DNA of 64,000 nt from Victivallaceae bacterium (lineage in GTDB: Bacteria; Verrucomicrobiota; Lentisphaeria; Victivallales; Victivallaceae): NCBI GenBank assembly GCA_016292515.1, contig JAEDIJ010000005.1, forward strand, positions 1-64,000. The letters are read 5' to 3'. Under the pieces are notes generated by a model. That model saw only the letters and a program-made list of their open reading frames with translations, was not told the origin of the DNA and did no database searches. Both the position numbers and the translations under genes were made by a program. Shown here piece by piece: positions 36,415-45,475 of this stretch. Every line of letters begins with the position of its first letter. Position 1 is the first letter of the stretch.

Positions 36415-36454
36415 ATAAGCGTTGTCCATTTCATAAAACAAAAAGAGGTGAAAT

Positions 36455-37777
36455 ATGGCGGAAAAACTCGACGCTCTGCAATACCATAAAACGCTCCCTG
36501 CCGGAAAAATTTCGGTCGTTCCCACCAAACCTTGCGAAAGCGCGAAAGACCTTTCGCTCGCCTACACCCCCGGCGTCGCCCAGCCCTGTCTCGCCATCAA
36601 GGACGACCCCGAAGCGATCTGGGAATACACCAGCAAAGGCAATTTCGTCGCCGTCGTCAGCGACGGTACCGCCGTCCTCGGTCTCGGCAACATCGGCCCC
36701 GGCGCCGGACTGCCCGTGATGGAGGGCAAGGCGGTGCTTTTCAAACGCTTCGCCGACATCGACTCGATCGGCATCTGCCTCGACAAGGTTTTCAATGAAA
36801 AAGGGCGCACCGACGCGCAGAAACTCATCGCCGCCGTCGAGACGCTCGAACCGAGTTTCGGCGGCATCAATCTCGAAGACATCGGCTCTCCCGCCTGTTT
36901 CAAGGTCGAGCGGGAACTCAAAAAGAGAATGAATATCCCCGTTTTTCACGACGATCAGCACGGCACCGCGATCATTTCCTACGCCGCGATCAAAAACGCG
37001 CTCAAACTGCTCGGCAAAAAGATCGAAGATTGCCGCTTCGCCGTTTCCGGCGCGGGTGCCGCGGGGATCTCCTGCTGTGAATTCTACATCAAGGCGGGCG
37101 CGAAACGCGAAAACTTCCTGATGTGCGACAGCAAAGGAGTGCTCCGCAAAGACCGCACCGATCTCAACGAGCAGAAACTGCGTTTCGCCGCCGATACCGA
37201 CGCGCGCACGCTCGCCGACGCCGTCCGCGGCGCCGATATTTTCCTCGGCTTTTCCGCGCCCGGCTGTCTGACGCCGGAAATGGTCAAGACGATGGCAAAA
37301 GATCCGATCATTTTTCCGATGGCGAATCCGACGCCGGAAATTTTCCCCGACGTCGCCCTTGCCGCCGGCGCCGCCATCGTCGGCACGGGCCGCAGCGACT
37401 TCCCCAATCAGATCAACAATGTTTTGGGCTTCCCCGGCATTTTCCGCGGCGCGCTCGACGTCCGCAGTACCGACATCAACGACGAGATGAAACTTGCCGC
37501 GAGCAACGCGCTTGCGGAACTCGCCGAAGCGCCGATCCCCGCCGACGTCCGCGAAAAACTCGCCGCCGCTTATCCGGAAGATGCCGCCAAAGGGATGTTC
37601 GACAAGGTCGGTATCCGACGCGATTACGTCATTCCCAAGCCCTTTGACAGCCGCGTCGTGCCGCACGTCGCCCGCCGCGTCGCCGAAGCCGCTATCGCCA
37701 CCGGCGTCGCGCGCATCAGGATCGACGATTTCGATGCGTATGAGGCCGCCGTCGCCCGCCGCATCGCCGATCGGTAA
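36455..37777 (+). CDS. NAD(P)-dependent malic enzyme (short form)
   Basis: 440 residues. SLAYTPGVAQPC holds the catalytic Tyr region, VFHDDQHGTAI the metal and catalytic residues, and FAVSGAGAAGISCCEFYI the nucleotide fold. KGNFVAVVSDGTAVLGLGNIGP is typical. It oxidises malate to pyruvate and CO2. It lacks the C-terminal phosphotransacetylase-like domain of MaeB, so it is the short bacterial type. Good ribosome site GAGGTGAAAT. A terminator follows directly. Confidence 0.93.
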   Translation: MAEKLDALQYHKTLPAGKISVVPTKPCESAKDLSLAYTPGVAQPCLAIKDDPEAIWEYTSKGNFVAVVSDGTAVLGLGNIGPGAGLPVMEGKAVLFKRFADIDSIGICLDKVFNEKGRTDAQKLIAAVETLEPSFGGINLEDIGSPACFKVERELKKRMNIPVFHDDQHGTAIISYAAIKNALKLLGKKIEDCRFAVSGAGAAGISCCEFYIKAGAKRENFLMCDSKGVLRKDRTDLNEQKLRFAADTDARTLADAVRGADIFLGFSAPGCLTPEMVKTMAKDPIIFPMANPTPEIFPDVALAAGAAIVGTGRSDFPNQINNVLGFPGIFRGALDVRSTDINDEMKLAASNALAELAEAPIPADVREKLAAAYPEDAAKGMFDKVGIRRDYVIPKPFDSRVVPHVARRVAEAAIATGVARIRIDDFDAYEAAVARRIADR

Positions 37778-37806
37778 AAAGTTTTTCGTTCTTTGTGACA
37801 TTTCCT

Positions 37807-37847
37807 CCCCGTTCTGCCTTGCAAAACGGGGTTTTTTGTATTATGTT
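37807..37847 (+). promoter_or_regulatory. terminator of malic enzyme fused to the murA promoter
   Basis: Hairpin CCCCGTT (37807-37813) with AACGGGG (37825-37831) and TTTTTT ends the upstream gene. The murA -35 TTGCAA (37819-37824) lies in the loop and stem of this hairpin; a 17-base spacer leads to TATGTT (37842-37847). Confidence 0.75.
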
Positions 37848-37880
37848 ACAGCCGAAAAGCAATTTTGGAGAGGAGTTTTT

Positions 37881-39164
37881 ATGGAAAGTCTCATTGTTCA
37901 GGGCAAGTGCATTCAGGGCGGCAAGGTCGCCGTCGGCGGCAATAAAAATGCCGTCTTGCCGATGATCGCGGCGACGATGCTCACCGGTGAAACCGTCACT
38001 TTGCGCAACGTGCCCGATATTCTCGACGTCCGCACGATGCTCGACATCGCCAAAAGTCTCGGCGCGGAATACACCTTCGCCGATCACGTATTGACCATCC
38101 GGACGGCGAATGTGCTGACCAGCACCGTCGGCCGCGCCGAATGCGCCAAAAACCGCACCAGCATCCTTTTCGCCTCGGCATTGATCGCCCGCACCGGAGA
38201 AGCGATCCTTTATCCCCCCGGCGGCGACGTCATCGGCCGCAGGCGGCTCGACGGCCACTTTTACGGCTTGACCAAGCTCGGCGCCGAGATGATCGAAGAC
38301 CCCGAAGTCTATCACTTCAAGGTCAAAAAGTCGTTGCGCGGCCGCGAACTTTTTCTCGACGAATGCAGTGTCACGGCGACCGAGCAGATCCTGATCGCCG
38401 CTTCGGCGGCGGAGGGGACGACGACGCTTTACAACGCCGCCGGAGAACCCCACGTATGCGATCTCGCCAATATGCTCAACCAGATGGGCGCGGATATTTC
38501 CGGCATCGGCAGCAATACTTTGGTCATCAACGGGAAATCGTCGTTTCACGGCGTCGATTACACCGTCGTCAGCGACCACATCGAGGCGGGGAGTTTTCTC
38601 GCCCTCGGCGCGGCGGCGGGCGTCGGCGTCACCGTCACCGGGACAACGCCGCGCCACTACTGGATGCTGCGCCGCGTCTTTGAACGCATGGGCATCGAGG
38701 TCATTCTGAAATCGAACGAGATCGTGTTGCCCGGCGGACAGACGCCGGAGATTGTCTGCGATTACGGCGGTCATATCCCGCAGATCTCCGACGGCCCGTG
38801 GCCGCAATTCCCGTCGGATATGATGAGTTGCACGATCGTCGCCGCGACGCAGTGCCGCGGCACGATGATGTTTTTTGAAAAGATGTTCGAGAGCCGCATT
38901 TACTTTGCCGACCGGTTGATCAGTATGGGCGCCAACGCGATCGTCTGCGACCCCCACCGCGTCGTCATCCGCGGTCCCGTCGCGTTGCACGGCGTCGAAA
39001 TGACCAGTCCCGATATCCGCGCCGGAATGGCGATGGTCATCGCCGCCGTCTGCGCGCGCGGCGAGAGCAAGATCAATCACGCCGAGATCATTTACCGCGG
39101 CTACGAAAATCTCGTCGGCAAACTGACGGGGCTCGGCGTCGATATCCGCGCCTGCCGCGATTGA
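37881..39164 (+). CDS. murA: UDP-GlcNAc 1-carboxyvinyltransferase MurA with Cys-to-Asp active site
   Basis: 427 residues, the EPSP-synthase-like two-domain fold. The start reads LIVQGKCIQGGKVAVGGNKNAVLPMIAA, with the catalytic Lys in GGNKNA. The loop that normally carries the catalytic Cys (PGGCxIGxRPVDLH) is PGGDVIGRRRLDGH, so the general acid is Asp. GDHIEAG appears as SDHIEAG. MurA starts peptidoglycan synthesis by adding enolpyruvate to UDP-GlcNAc. Fosfomycin alkylates the Cys, so Asp enzymes in Chlamydia and Mycobacterium resist it. The start follows GGAGAGGAG at good spacing. Confidence 0.93.
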   Translation: MESLIVQGKCIQGGKVAVGGNKNAVLPMIAATMLTGETVTLRNVPDILDVRTMLDIAKSLGAEYTFADHVLTIRTANVLTSTVGRAECAKNRTSILFASALIARTGEAILYPPGGDVIGRRRLDGHFYGLTKLGAEMIEDPEVYHFKVKKSLRGRELFLDECSVTATEQILIAASAAEGTTTLYNAAGEPHVCDLANMLNQMGADISGIGSNTLVINGKSSFHGVDYTVVSDHIEAGSFLALGAAAGVGVTVTGTTPRHYWMLRRVFERMGIEVILKSNEIVLPGGQTPEIVCDYGGHIPQISDGPWPQFPSDMMSCTIVAATQCRGTMMFFEKMFESRIYFADRLISMGANAIVCDPHRVVIRGPVALHGVEMTSPDIRAGMAMVIAAVCARGESKINHAEIIYRGYENLVGKLTGLGVDIRACRD

Positions 39165-39186
39165 CCGGATTTATTTGAAAAAACGC

Positions 39187-39215
39187 TTGATTTATCGGCG
39201 GAAAAGAATTATTTT
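39187..39215 (+). promoter_or_regulatory. promoter of the parvulin gene
   Basis: TTGATT (39187-39192), 17-base spacer, TATTTT (39210-39215), 55 bases before the start. Confidence 0.6.
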
Positions 39216-39269
39216 ATAGAAATCAGGAAAACACCGGATTTACCGGTACTACGTAAGGAGATGAATTTT

Positions 39270-40367
39270 ATGAAAAAGCAATTCAGTACGGCGGCACTCT
39301 GCTTCTGCGGAGCGGCGATGCTCTCTTTTGCGGCGTTGAATGCCGCTGACGCCCCCAAGGCGGAAGTTCCTCCCGTCCAGCCGGCTCCGGCGGCGCCCGC
39401 CAAAGCGGAAGCCGCTCCGGCGGATCCCATTCTCGCGTTGCCGGAAGTGATCGCCGAAGGCAAAGGCATCAAAGTGACGCGCGAAAATGTCCGCGAAGCG
39501 TTGATGAAAATGGTACCCGGCGGTCAGCTTCCGCCCATTCCGGCGGAGCAGATGAAGCAATTCGCCGCCGGTCAGGCAAGAATGATCGCCTGCGAGCAGG
39601 CGATCGAAGCCGAAATCCAAAAGGCGAAGTTTGTTCCGACCGATGCCGAAATGAAAGAATTCCTCGTCCGGGCGATCAAAAGCCAGCCCGGTTTGGAGCA
39701 ATCGCTCATCGCACAGGGCAAAAAAGTGGATGATGTCGTTCAGGAAGTTCTCGCCGACTCCGAGGAGAAAAAGGCTATTGTTTTACAGATCTTCATCGAT
39801 AAGATCATCATAGGCAAGGAAGCGACCGAAGCGGACGCCAAAAAATTCTACGATGAAAACATCGACAAGGTGACGATTCCCGCCGACGGCGAAAAGACGT
39901 TGCGCGCGTCGCATATTTTGATCATGGTCGATGCCAAGGCAACCGATGCCGACAAGGAAGCGGCTGCGAAAAAAGCCGAAGAAGTCCTCGCCAAAGTCAA
40001 GGCGGATCCCGCCTCCTTTGAAAAACTTGCAGCCGAAGTGAGCGATTGCCCGAGCGGCAAACAGTCCGGCGGTGATCTCGGGCCGTTTGAGCCGGAGCGG
40101 ATGGTGCCGGAATTTTCGCAGGCGGCCGCCGCGTTGAAACCGGGTGAGATCTCCAATGTCGTCAAAACGCAGTTCGGCTATCACATCATCCGCCGCAATG
40201 CGCCGCAGGGTGCCAAAGTGATTCCCTTTGCCGAAGTCAAGGAGCGCATTGTCACGATGCTCAATATGAAAGCGAAACAGGAAGCTTTCAAAACGTATGT
40301 CGAAAAACTCGAAAAAGACTACGAGATCAAGATCCTGCTTCCGTTGCCGCAAGCACCGAAGAAATAA
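39270..40367 (+). CDS. exported parvulin-type peptidyl-prolyl isomerase
   Basis: 365 residues. Signal peptide then a Pro/Ala-rich linker (residues 25-55). A SurA/PrsA-like chaperone region precedes a rotamase domain near residues 205-310: RASHILIMVDA, SDCPSGKQSGGDLGPF and TQFGYHIIRR. It acts in the periplasm on outer-membrane protein folding, by family inference. ATG 39270 gives a nine-base spacing from AAGGAG; an ATG at 39261 abuts the site. A terminator follows the stop. Confidence 0.9.
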   Translation: MKKQFSTAALCFCGAAMLSFAALNAADAPKAEVPPVQPAPAAPAKAEAAPADPILALPEVIAEGKGIKVTRENVREALMKMVPGGQLPPIPAEQMKQFAAGQARMIACEQAIEAEIQKAKFVPTDAEMKEFLVRAIKSQPGLEQSLIAQGKKVDDVVQEVLADSEEKKAIVLQIFIDKIIIGKEATEADAKKFYDENIDKVTIPADGEKTLRASHILIMVDAKATDADKEAAAKKAEEVLAKVKADPASFEKLAAEVSDCPSGKQSGGDLGPFEPERMVPEFSQAAAALKPGEISNVVKTQFGYHIIRRNAPQGAKVIPFAEVKERIVTMLNMKAKQEAFKTYVEKLEKDYEIKILLPLPQAPKK

Positions 40368-40388
40368 AAATCAAATTGTTTGATGCGC

Positions 40389-40422
40389 CTGCCGCCGTCC
40401 GAAAGGATCGCGGCAGTTTTTT
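40389..40422 (+). terminator. terminator of the parvulin gene
   Basis: CTGCCGC (40389-40395) pairs with GCGGCAG (40410-40416), followed by TTTTTT. Confidence 0.85.
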
Positions 40423-40830
40423 CCCCCTTAAAATCTACGATTTTCGGGGGAGCCCCCGCGCTCTCGCGAGTCCGTTCCTCGCTTCGCTCCGGTACTCCCG
40501 GCTTCGCGTAAGGTAGTTTTTACTTTTTGTTAAAATCCCCCTTTCCCCCTTAAAATCTCCTGCGATGGCAGAGATGAGTTATGAGAGATGAGAGATGAGA
40601 GAGTCCCGCGCAAATCAATACATCGCGCCGCGGGCGCGAAAAGGACGCGATACAGTGGGATTTTGGGGAGGATTGGGAGTTGTGGGAGATGTGGGACAAT
40701 ACGCTCTCGCCTGCAATCTCTGACGTAAGAGTTACAACTTGCGTTTTGTGCCAGACCTCGCAAATTTGCCTTATCTCACAATTCCCACAGTTCCCACAAC
40801 TCTCACCATTCCCATTGCCCCGCAAATTTC
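40423..40830. other. repeat-rich gene-free stretch
   Basis: No gene seen. It contains a direct repeat TTCCCCCTTAAAATCT (near 40420 and 40541), tandem GAGATGA units near 40578-40600, and a purine-rich block with TTGTGGGAGATGTGGGAC (40679-40695) whose pyrimidine-rich inverse, built of TTCCCACA units, follows at 40780-40818. The last pair could fold into a long imperfect hairpin. Confidence 0.5.
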
Positions 40831-41130
40831 GCGGTATCCGCGAGACAGACATCGGCGTGGGGAGTGTCGCCCATCGGGGAGTCGGGCGGGCGGCTTGTCA
40901 CGGCGTAGCCTTGGCGAAGACGGAAGCGCGAAAGCGCGTAGCATTAGCCCGCGTGGGACGCAGGTCAATTTGCAGTAACAAATATAGACGCCCGCGGAGA
41001 TTTGCGGGGATATTCGTTTAGGGCGCGGACAAAGCGTAAGTTCCGCAAATATCCGCGGCAGGGTACAAAATCCAGCCTGTGGCTGGTTGAGGGTGTCAAG
41101 AGGGGCGAAATCAGCCCCTCTTGCTCCCAT
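40831..41130 (+). repeat. dispersed structured repeat, copy A
   Basis: About 300 bases that recur inverted at 49117-49391 and 56680-56906. Shared marks are ATCGGCGTGGGGAGTGTCGC, GCGTGGGACGCAGG, AACAAATATAGACG, GAGATTTGCGG, GCAAATATCCGCGG and a closing hairpin CAAGAGGGGC...GCCCCTCTTG at 41098-41123. The 3' hairpin lies just before the lepB stop. Confidence 0.75.
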
Positions 41131-41136
41131 ACGGCA

Positions 41137-42291
41137 TTACTGTTGCCACATCACGGGGAAAGTGCGGAGCAACGGTTTTCCGGTCGGCACGTCGAGGGGG
41201 TCGTTGTGATCCACCAAGCCGGTACGCCGTGAGAAAGGCCAGAAACAGAGGAAAGCGCGTCCCACTAAATTCCGGCGGGGGACGGCACCGAAGAAGCGGG
41301 AATCGCCGCTGAACAGCGTATTATCGCCCAACATAAAGTAGTGTTTTTCGGGGATGGTGTATTCATTTTTTCCGTAGACGATCTGACCGCCCATATCGGA
41401 ATTGTGTCCCTGATAGCCGCCTTTGCCGGAATAGACTTTGGCGAAACGGGGGTCCAGCTGCTGGATCGGGAGGAATTCCTTTGCTCCTTTAGGGCGCACG
41501 AAAAGTTGATCGTCCGCCAGTTTGACGGTATCGCCGGGGAGAGCGACAAGACGTTTGATGTAATAGGCGCCGCCGTTTTCGGCGAGCGGTTTCCCGTCGG
41601 CGTAACGAAGACCCTCGGTCGTGAAGACCATCACGTCGCCGCGTTGCGGTTCCCGCCAGTAGAGGCTGAAACGTTCGACGAAAAGGTGGTCGCCGATGAC
41701 GACATCGCCGTCGGCAAGGGGCGTTCCGGCGGGGTAGACACGGCTTCCGTCCAAATGAGCGTAATCCACGACTTTGTCGATATCGCCGGGAAGATCATAT
41801 TTTTTTCCGCCGATCACAAAGGAGACGCAATCGAAGATGCCTGGCTGATATTGGACTGCCGTCAAAATTCCGGTATTTTGGATCGTCGCTTTGGCTTCGC
41901 GCGCGCCGAAAAGCACCGCTTTCAGCAACGGATCCCATTTGGGCAGATCGTTGCGGAAGTGAATTCCGTAAAGCGTTGGCTGCATAGAACTTGTCGGAAT
42001 TCTGAAAGGCTGAAAAAAGAGTGCGCGCAACCCGAAAGCGACCGCTCCGACGACGAGGAGAAGATCGAGCAGATTGCGCAACGTGCCGTAATTGCCGTGC
42101 AAGGGGAAATCCGCCATTTTTTGCTTGGCGGCGGCGACGGCTTCGCGCGGTTCGGCGGAATCTTTCAATTCCGCGAGGATCGCGTCAAAGGATCGTTTTT
42201 CCTCCGCCGAAAGCAGATCGTCTTCGTCCTTGCGCAAGGCGGCGAGTTCGCGGTAGTATTTTTTCTGTTTCCGGCGGTCGAAATAACGCAT
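41137..42291 (-). CDS. lepB: signal peptidase I
   Basis: 384 residues. An 85-residue charged, cytosolic N-terminal part precedes one membrane helix (LLDLLLVVGAVAFGLRALFF). The catalytic Ser is in IPTSSMQPTL, the catalytic Lys in YYIKRLVALPGD, and the C-terminal box E is HYFMLGDNTLFSGDSRFFG. It cleaves signal peptides on the periplasmic side. It is longer than usual because of the cytosolic extension and an insertion between boxes B and D. It is two bases after the lipoprotein gene upstream. Confidence 0.95.
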   Translation of the reverse strand: MRYFDRRKQKKYYRELAALRKDEDDLLSAEEKRSFDAILAELKDSAEPREAVAAAKQKMADFPLHGNYGTLRNLLDLLLVVGAVAFGLRALFFQPFRIPTSSMQPTLYGIHFRNDLPKWDPLLKAVLFGAREAKATIQNTGILTAVQYQPGIFDCVSFVIGGKKYDLPGDIDKVVDYAHLDGSRVYPAGTPLADGDVVIGDHLFVERFSLYWREPQRGDVMVFTTEGLRYADGKPLAENGGAYYIKRLVALPGDTVKLADDQLFVRPKGAKEFLPIQQLDPRFAKVYSGKGGYQGHNSDMGGQIVYGKNEYTIPEKHYFMLGDNTLFSGDSRFFGAVPRRNLVGRAFLCFWPFSRRTGLVDHNDPLDVPTGKPLLRTFPVMWQQ

Positions 42292-42293
42292 TT

Positions 42294-43484
42294 CTACTCC
42301 TCGTCGTTGCGGTAGGTTGCAAGTTTGGAGTACTGGAAACGCCGGATGGACTTGAAAGTCGGATACGGCCCTTTGTCGATGACGGCGGTCTTGACGTACA
42401 TCGTGCGGTCGATGTTGCCGTGCGGCAGCATCGTGTAGATCGCCGCGACGCCGAAGTAATTGATGAAACGCTGCCAGTTTTCCTCGAAATCGCCGATGGT
42501 ATAAGCGCCGTTGAGTGCGATCGCGAGCATTTTTGCAGCATCAAAAGTCTGGGTTTCGCACGCGCCCGGCTCATAATTGTATTTTGCCAGAAAATCGGCG
42601 CGGAACTTTTTCGCCTCGTAAATCGGATTGCTTTCGGAGAAAAACGAAACGAAAACGCAGTCGCCCGTTTTGTCGAATTTGTCGAGTTCGTCGAGGAGAT
42701 CGTTGTCGTCCCAGCTGTCCGGGCCGCAGATGATCCCGTTGTAGCCGCGGTTGCGTAAATCCTTGATGATCTTGGCACTTCGCCTGCCGGGAGAGGGGAC
42801 TAAAATCGCCTGCGGATTGCCGGAAAGCACTTTTTTGATCGCGTTGACGTAGTCGTCGCCGTGATATTCGACGCTGTCGATGACGTTTCCTCCGAGATCG
42901 CGAAAAGCCTCGGCGACGGCGCGCGCGGTGTTGCGTTCATACTCGGCGCCCGGCTCCATATCGGTCATCACGCTGATGCGCAAAAGCTGGCGCCAGTACC
43001 AGAGGAAGCCGGCGATCGCTTCCGCCTGCTGGGTATCGGTGTAGACGTTGCGGAAAATAAAGGGATTCGCGCCCATTTGATCATCGGCGGTCGAGAGCGG
43101 AATGACCGTCGGCAGTCTGGCGGCGCCGGCATCGTCGAGCAAGGAACTGACTTCGCTCGTATTGTATCCGGCGATCAGAGCGACGGCGCCCTGATTGACG
43201 GCATCCCGGACGGGGTCGTTGCTTTTGGTGCTGTCGATGACGAGCAATTCCACCGGACGGCCGTTGATCCCGCGTCCCCGGTTGAAATCGTCGATCGCCA
43301 TTTCGGCGCCGCGCACCATCTGTTTGCCGTAGACGCCGTTGACGCCGTCGAGCGGCGCGATGATGGCGAGGCGGACGGCGGCGCGGGTCTTGGCTTCGGG
43401 ATTGATGCGCAACGGAAGACCGGTGTGGCAACCGGCGAACAGAAATGCCGCCAACGCGATCAGCGAGAGAAGAACGTGTTTCAT
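42294..43484 (-). CDS. Liv-type periplasmic-binding lipoprotein
   Basis: 396 residues. Lipobox LFAGC near residue 19. The rest is a type I periplasmic-binding fold of the branched-chain amino acid receptor family: LAIIAPLDGVNGVYGKQMVRGAEMAIDDFN, the INGRPVELL strand, LIAGYNTSE and VIPLSTADDQMG. It binds a small ligand outside the inner membrane; no permease or ATPase gene is nearby, so it may serve as an orphan sensor or receptor. It is cotranscribed with lepB (two bases apart) and follows pyrH by 16 bases. Confidence 0.88.
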   Translation of the reverse strand: MKHVLLSLIALAAFLFAGCHTGLPLRINPEAKTRAAVRLAIIAPLDGVNGVYGKQMVRGAEMAIDDFNRGRGINGRPVELLVIDSTKSNDPVRDAVNQGAVALIAGYNTSEVSSLLDDAGAARLPTVIPLSTADDQMGANPFIFRNVYTDTQQAEAIAGFLWYWRQLLRISVMTDMEPGAEYERNTARAVAEAFRDLGGNVIDSVEYHGDDYVNAIKKVLSGNPQAILVPSPGRRSAKIIKDLRNRGYNGIICGPDSWDDNDLLDELDKFDKTGDCVFVSFFSESNPIYEAKKFRADFLAKYNYEPGACETQTFDAAKMLAIALNGAYTIGDFEENWQRFINYFGVAAIYTMLPHGNIDRTMYVKTAVIDKGPYPTFKSIRRFQYSKLATYRNDEE

Positions 43485-43500
43485 CGCGTTTTCCCTTGAA

Positions 43501-44214
43501 TTAACTGACGATCGTGCCGGCTTCGGGGTCGCCCGCGATCACGCGCAATATCGCGTCCTCGCCCGCGAAGTCGAAAACGACGATCGGCAGATCGTTGTCG
43601 CGGCAGAGCGAAAAAGCGGCGGCATCCATTACGCGCAGTTTTTTGTCGAGCGCTTCGTCAAAGGAAAGTTGCGCGTAACGCACGGCATTGGGGTCGCGCA
43701 TCGGGTCGGCGGAGTAGACGCCGTCGACTTTGGTCGCTTTGAGAACGGCGTCGCAGTCGGTTTCGAGCGCGCTGATGACGGCGGCGGTGTCGGTGGTGAA
43801 GTACGGTTTGCCGGTGCCGCCGGCGAAAATGACGATCTTGCCCGATTCGAGCGCGGCGATCGCGTCGTCGCGGTTGAAGCGGCTGACGACGCCGGCGATC
43901 TCAAAGGATGCCTGCAACAGGACTTTTTGCCCCGCCGCGTTGAAGTATTCTTTGAGTGCGAGGGCATTCATCACGGTGGCGAGCATCCCCATCTGGTCGG
44001 CGTTGACGCGCTCCATGCCTTCGTTGGCACCGGAAACGCCGCGCCAGAGATTGCCGGCACCGACGACGATGGCGACTTCGATGCCTTCGTCCAGCACCTG
44101 CTTGACCTTGGCGACGACACTGCGGATCGCATCCGCCTGATAGCCGTGCTCCTGATTGCCTTTGAGTGCTTCACCGCTGAGTTTCAGCAAGATCCGGGAA
44201 AATTTGTACTTCAT
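43501..44214 (-). CDS. pyrH: uridylate kinase
   Basis: 237 residues of the amino-acid-kinase fold: ILLKLSGEALKG, VVGAGNLWRG, MGMLATVMNALAL, GGTGKPYFTTDTAA and KATKVDGVYSADP are standard PyrH motifs. It phosphorylates UMP to UDP. ATG 44214 follows AGGTG; a start at 44223 would overlap that site. It has no tsf or frr neighbour, unlike the usual rpsB-tsf-pyrH-frr order. Confidence 0.95.
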   Translation of the reverse strand: MKYKFSRILLKLSGEALKGNQEHGYQADAIRSVVAKVKQVLDEGIEVAIVVGAGNLWRGVSGANEGMERVNADQMGMLATVMNALALKEYFNAAGQKVLLQASFEIAGVVSRFNRDDAIAALESGKIVIFAGGTGKPYFTTDTAAVISALETDCDAVLKATKVDGVYSADPMRDPNAVRYAQLSFDEALDKKLRVMDAAAFSLCRDNDLPIVVFDFAGEDAILRVIAGDPEAGTIVS

Positions 44215-44266
44215 CGCTCGCACCTTTCTACTGTAAAATCGCCGTTTCCGACTGCATTTTTGGGTT

Positions 44267-45463
44267 TTATCTGAATTTCCGCGCGGCGGCGGCGAAACCT
44301 GCCGCCGAGTTGGCGATCACCTTTTCATCCACGCAAAAGGCGATCCGGATATATCCCGGCACGCCGAAACCGCGGCCGGGGACGACGAGGACGCGTTCCG
44401 CAAAGAGCGCGTCGACGAATTCACGTTCGTCCGGGACGGGGCTCTTGGCAAAAAAGTAAAACGCGCCGCGCGGCATCGTGAATTCGATCCCGGCATCCGT
44501 GAGGACTTTTGCCATCGCCGCGCGGCGGCGGCGGTAGACGTCGAGATCCACTTGAGCGTCAAGGCATTCGAGCAGGATCTGCTGACCGAGCGCAGGCGCG
44601 TTGACAAAGCCCTGGATACGGTTGCAGAGGATCAGCGCGCTCATCACCTTGACGGCGTCGCCGATCTTGGGCGAAAGCGCGATGTAGCCGAGCCGCTCGC
44701 CGGCGAGCGAAAGATTCTTGCTGAAACTTCCGATCACGACGGCATTTTGAAAGAGTTCAAAGACCGGCACGATCTCCGCGCCGTCGAAGTTCAAAAAGCG
44801 GTAGGGCTCGTCCGAAACGAGGTAGATCGTCCTGCCGAAACGCCGCTGCATTTTGTCGATCAGAGCGGCGAGTTGCGTCAATTCCTCGCGGGTGTAGATG
44901 CGCCCTGTCGGGTTGTTGGGGGAATTGATGATGACGGCGCGGGTCTTTGCCGTGAAAGCCTTTTCCAGCGCGTCAAAATCAAGTTCAAACGTGAAGTCCT
45001 TGGTCGGGACGGGTACGAGTTTGCCGCCGAAATTCGCCGCGTAAAAGTTATACTCGACAAAGTAGGGCGCGGGCACGACGACTTCGTCTCCGGCGGAAAG
45101 CACCGCGTGAAAGAAAACGTTGATGCCCCCCGCCGCGCCGCAGGTCAAAAGCAAATGCTCCTGAGTCAAATCGCATTTCTGCTCGGCGGCGACTTTTTGG
45201 GCAAGCGCACTGCGCAACGCGGGATAACCGGCGTTGGGCATATAGCCGATCGCAAATTCCTCACCCGCCCGCGCGGCGCATTTTTCCAACGCCGTCTTCA
45301 CTTCGGGCGGCGGCGGCAGATCCGGGTTACCGAGACTGAAATCGTAGACGTTGTCGGCGCCGTAACGCTTTTTCAACTCGATCCCCGCCTCGAACATCCG
45401 GCGGATCATCGAACCGCCGCCGACGTAACTTGCGATCGTTGGATTGAGCAAATCGTCAGCCAC
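44267..45463 (-). CDS. class I/II PLP-dependent aminotransferase
   Basis: 398 residues. FSLGNPDLPPPPEV, TCGAAGGINVFFHAVL, INSPNNPTGRIY, SDEPYRF and the PLP lysine in SFSKNLSLAGERLGY are present, with the substrate Arg near the C-terminus (GYIRIAFC). It fits the AspB/AlaT group that moves amino groups between amino acids and 2-oxo acids. Substrate cannot be fixed. The start is GTG with GGAG upstream. It lies 12 bases after serS and 52 before pyrH. Confidence 0.9.
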   Translation of the reverse strand: MADDLLNPTIASYVGGGSMIRRMFEAGIELKKRYGADNVYDFSLGNPDLPPPPEVKTALEKCAARAGEEFAIGYMPNAGYPALRSALAQKVAAEQKCDLTQEHLLLTCGAAGGINVFFHAVLSAGDEVVVPAPYFVEYNFYAANFGGKLVPVPTKDFTFELDFDALEKAFTAKTRAVIINSPNNPTGRIYTREELTQLAALIDKMQRRFGRTIYLVSDEPYRFLNFDGAEIVPVFELFQNAVVIGSFSKNLSLAGERLGYIALSPKIGDAVKVMSALILCNRIQGFVNAPALGQQILLECLDAQVDLDVYRRRRAAMAKVLTDAGIEFTMPRGAFYFFAKSPVPDEREFVDALFAERVLVVPGRGFGVPGYIRIAFCVDEKVIANSAAGFAAAARKFR

Positions 45464-45475
45464 GATTTTTTCTCC

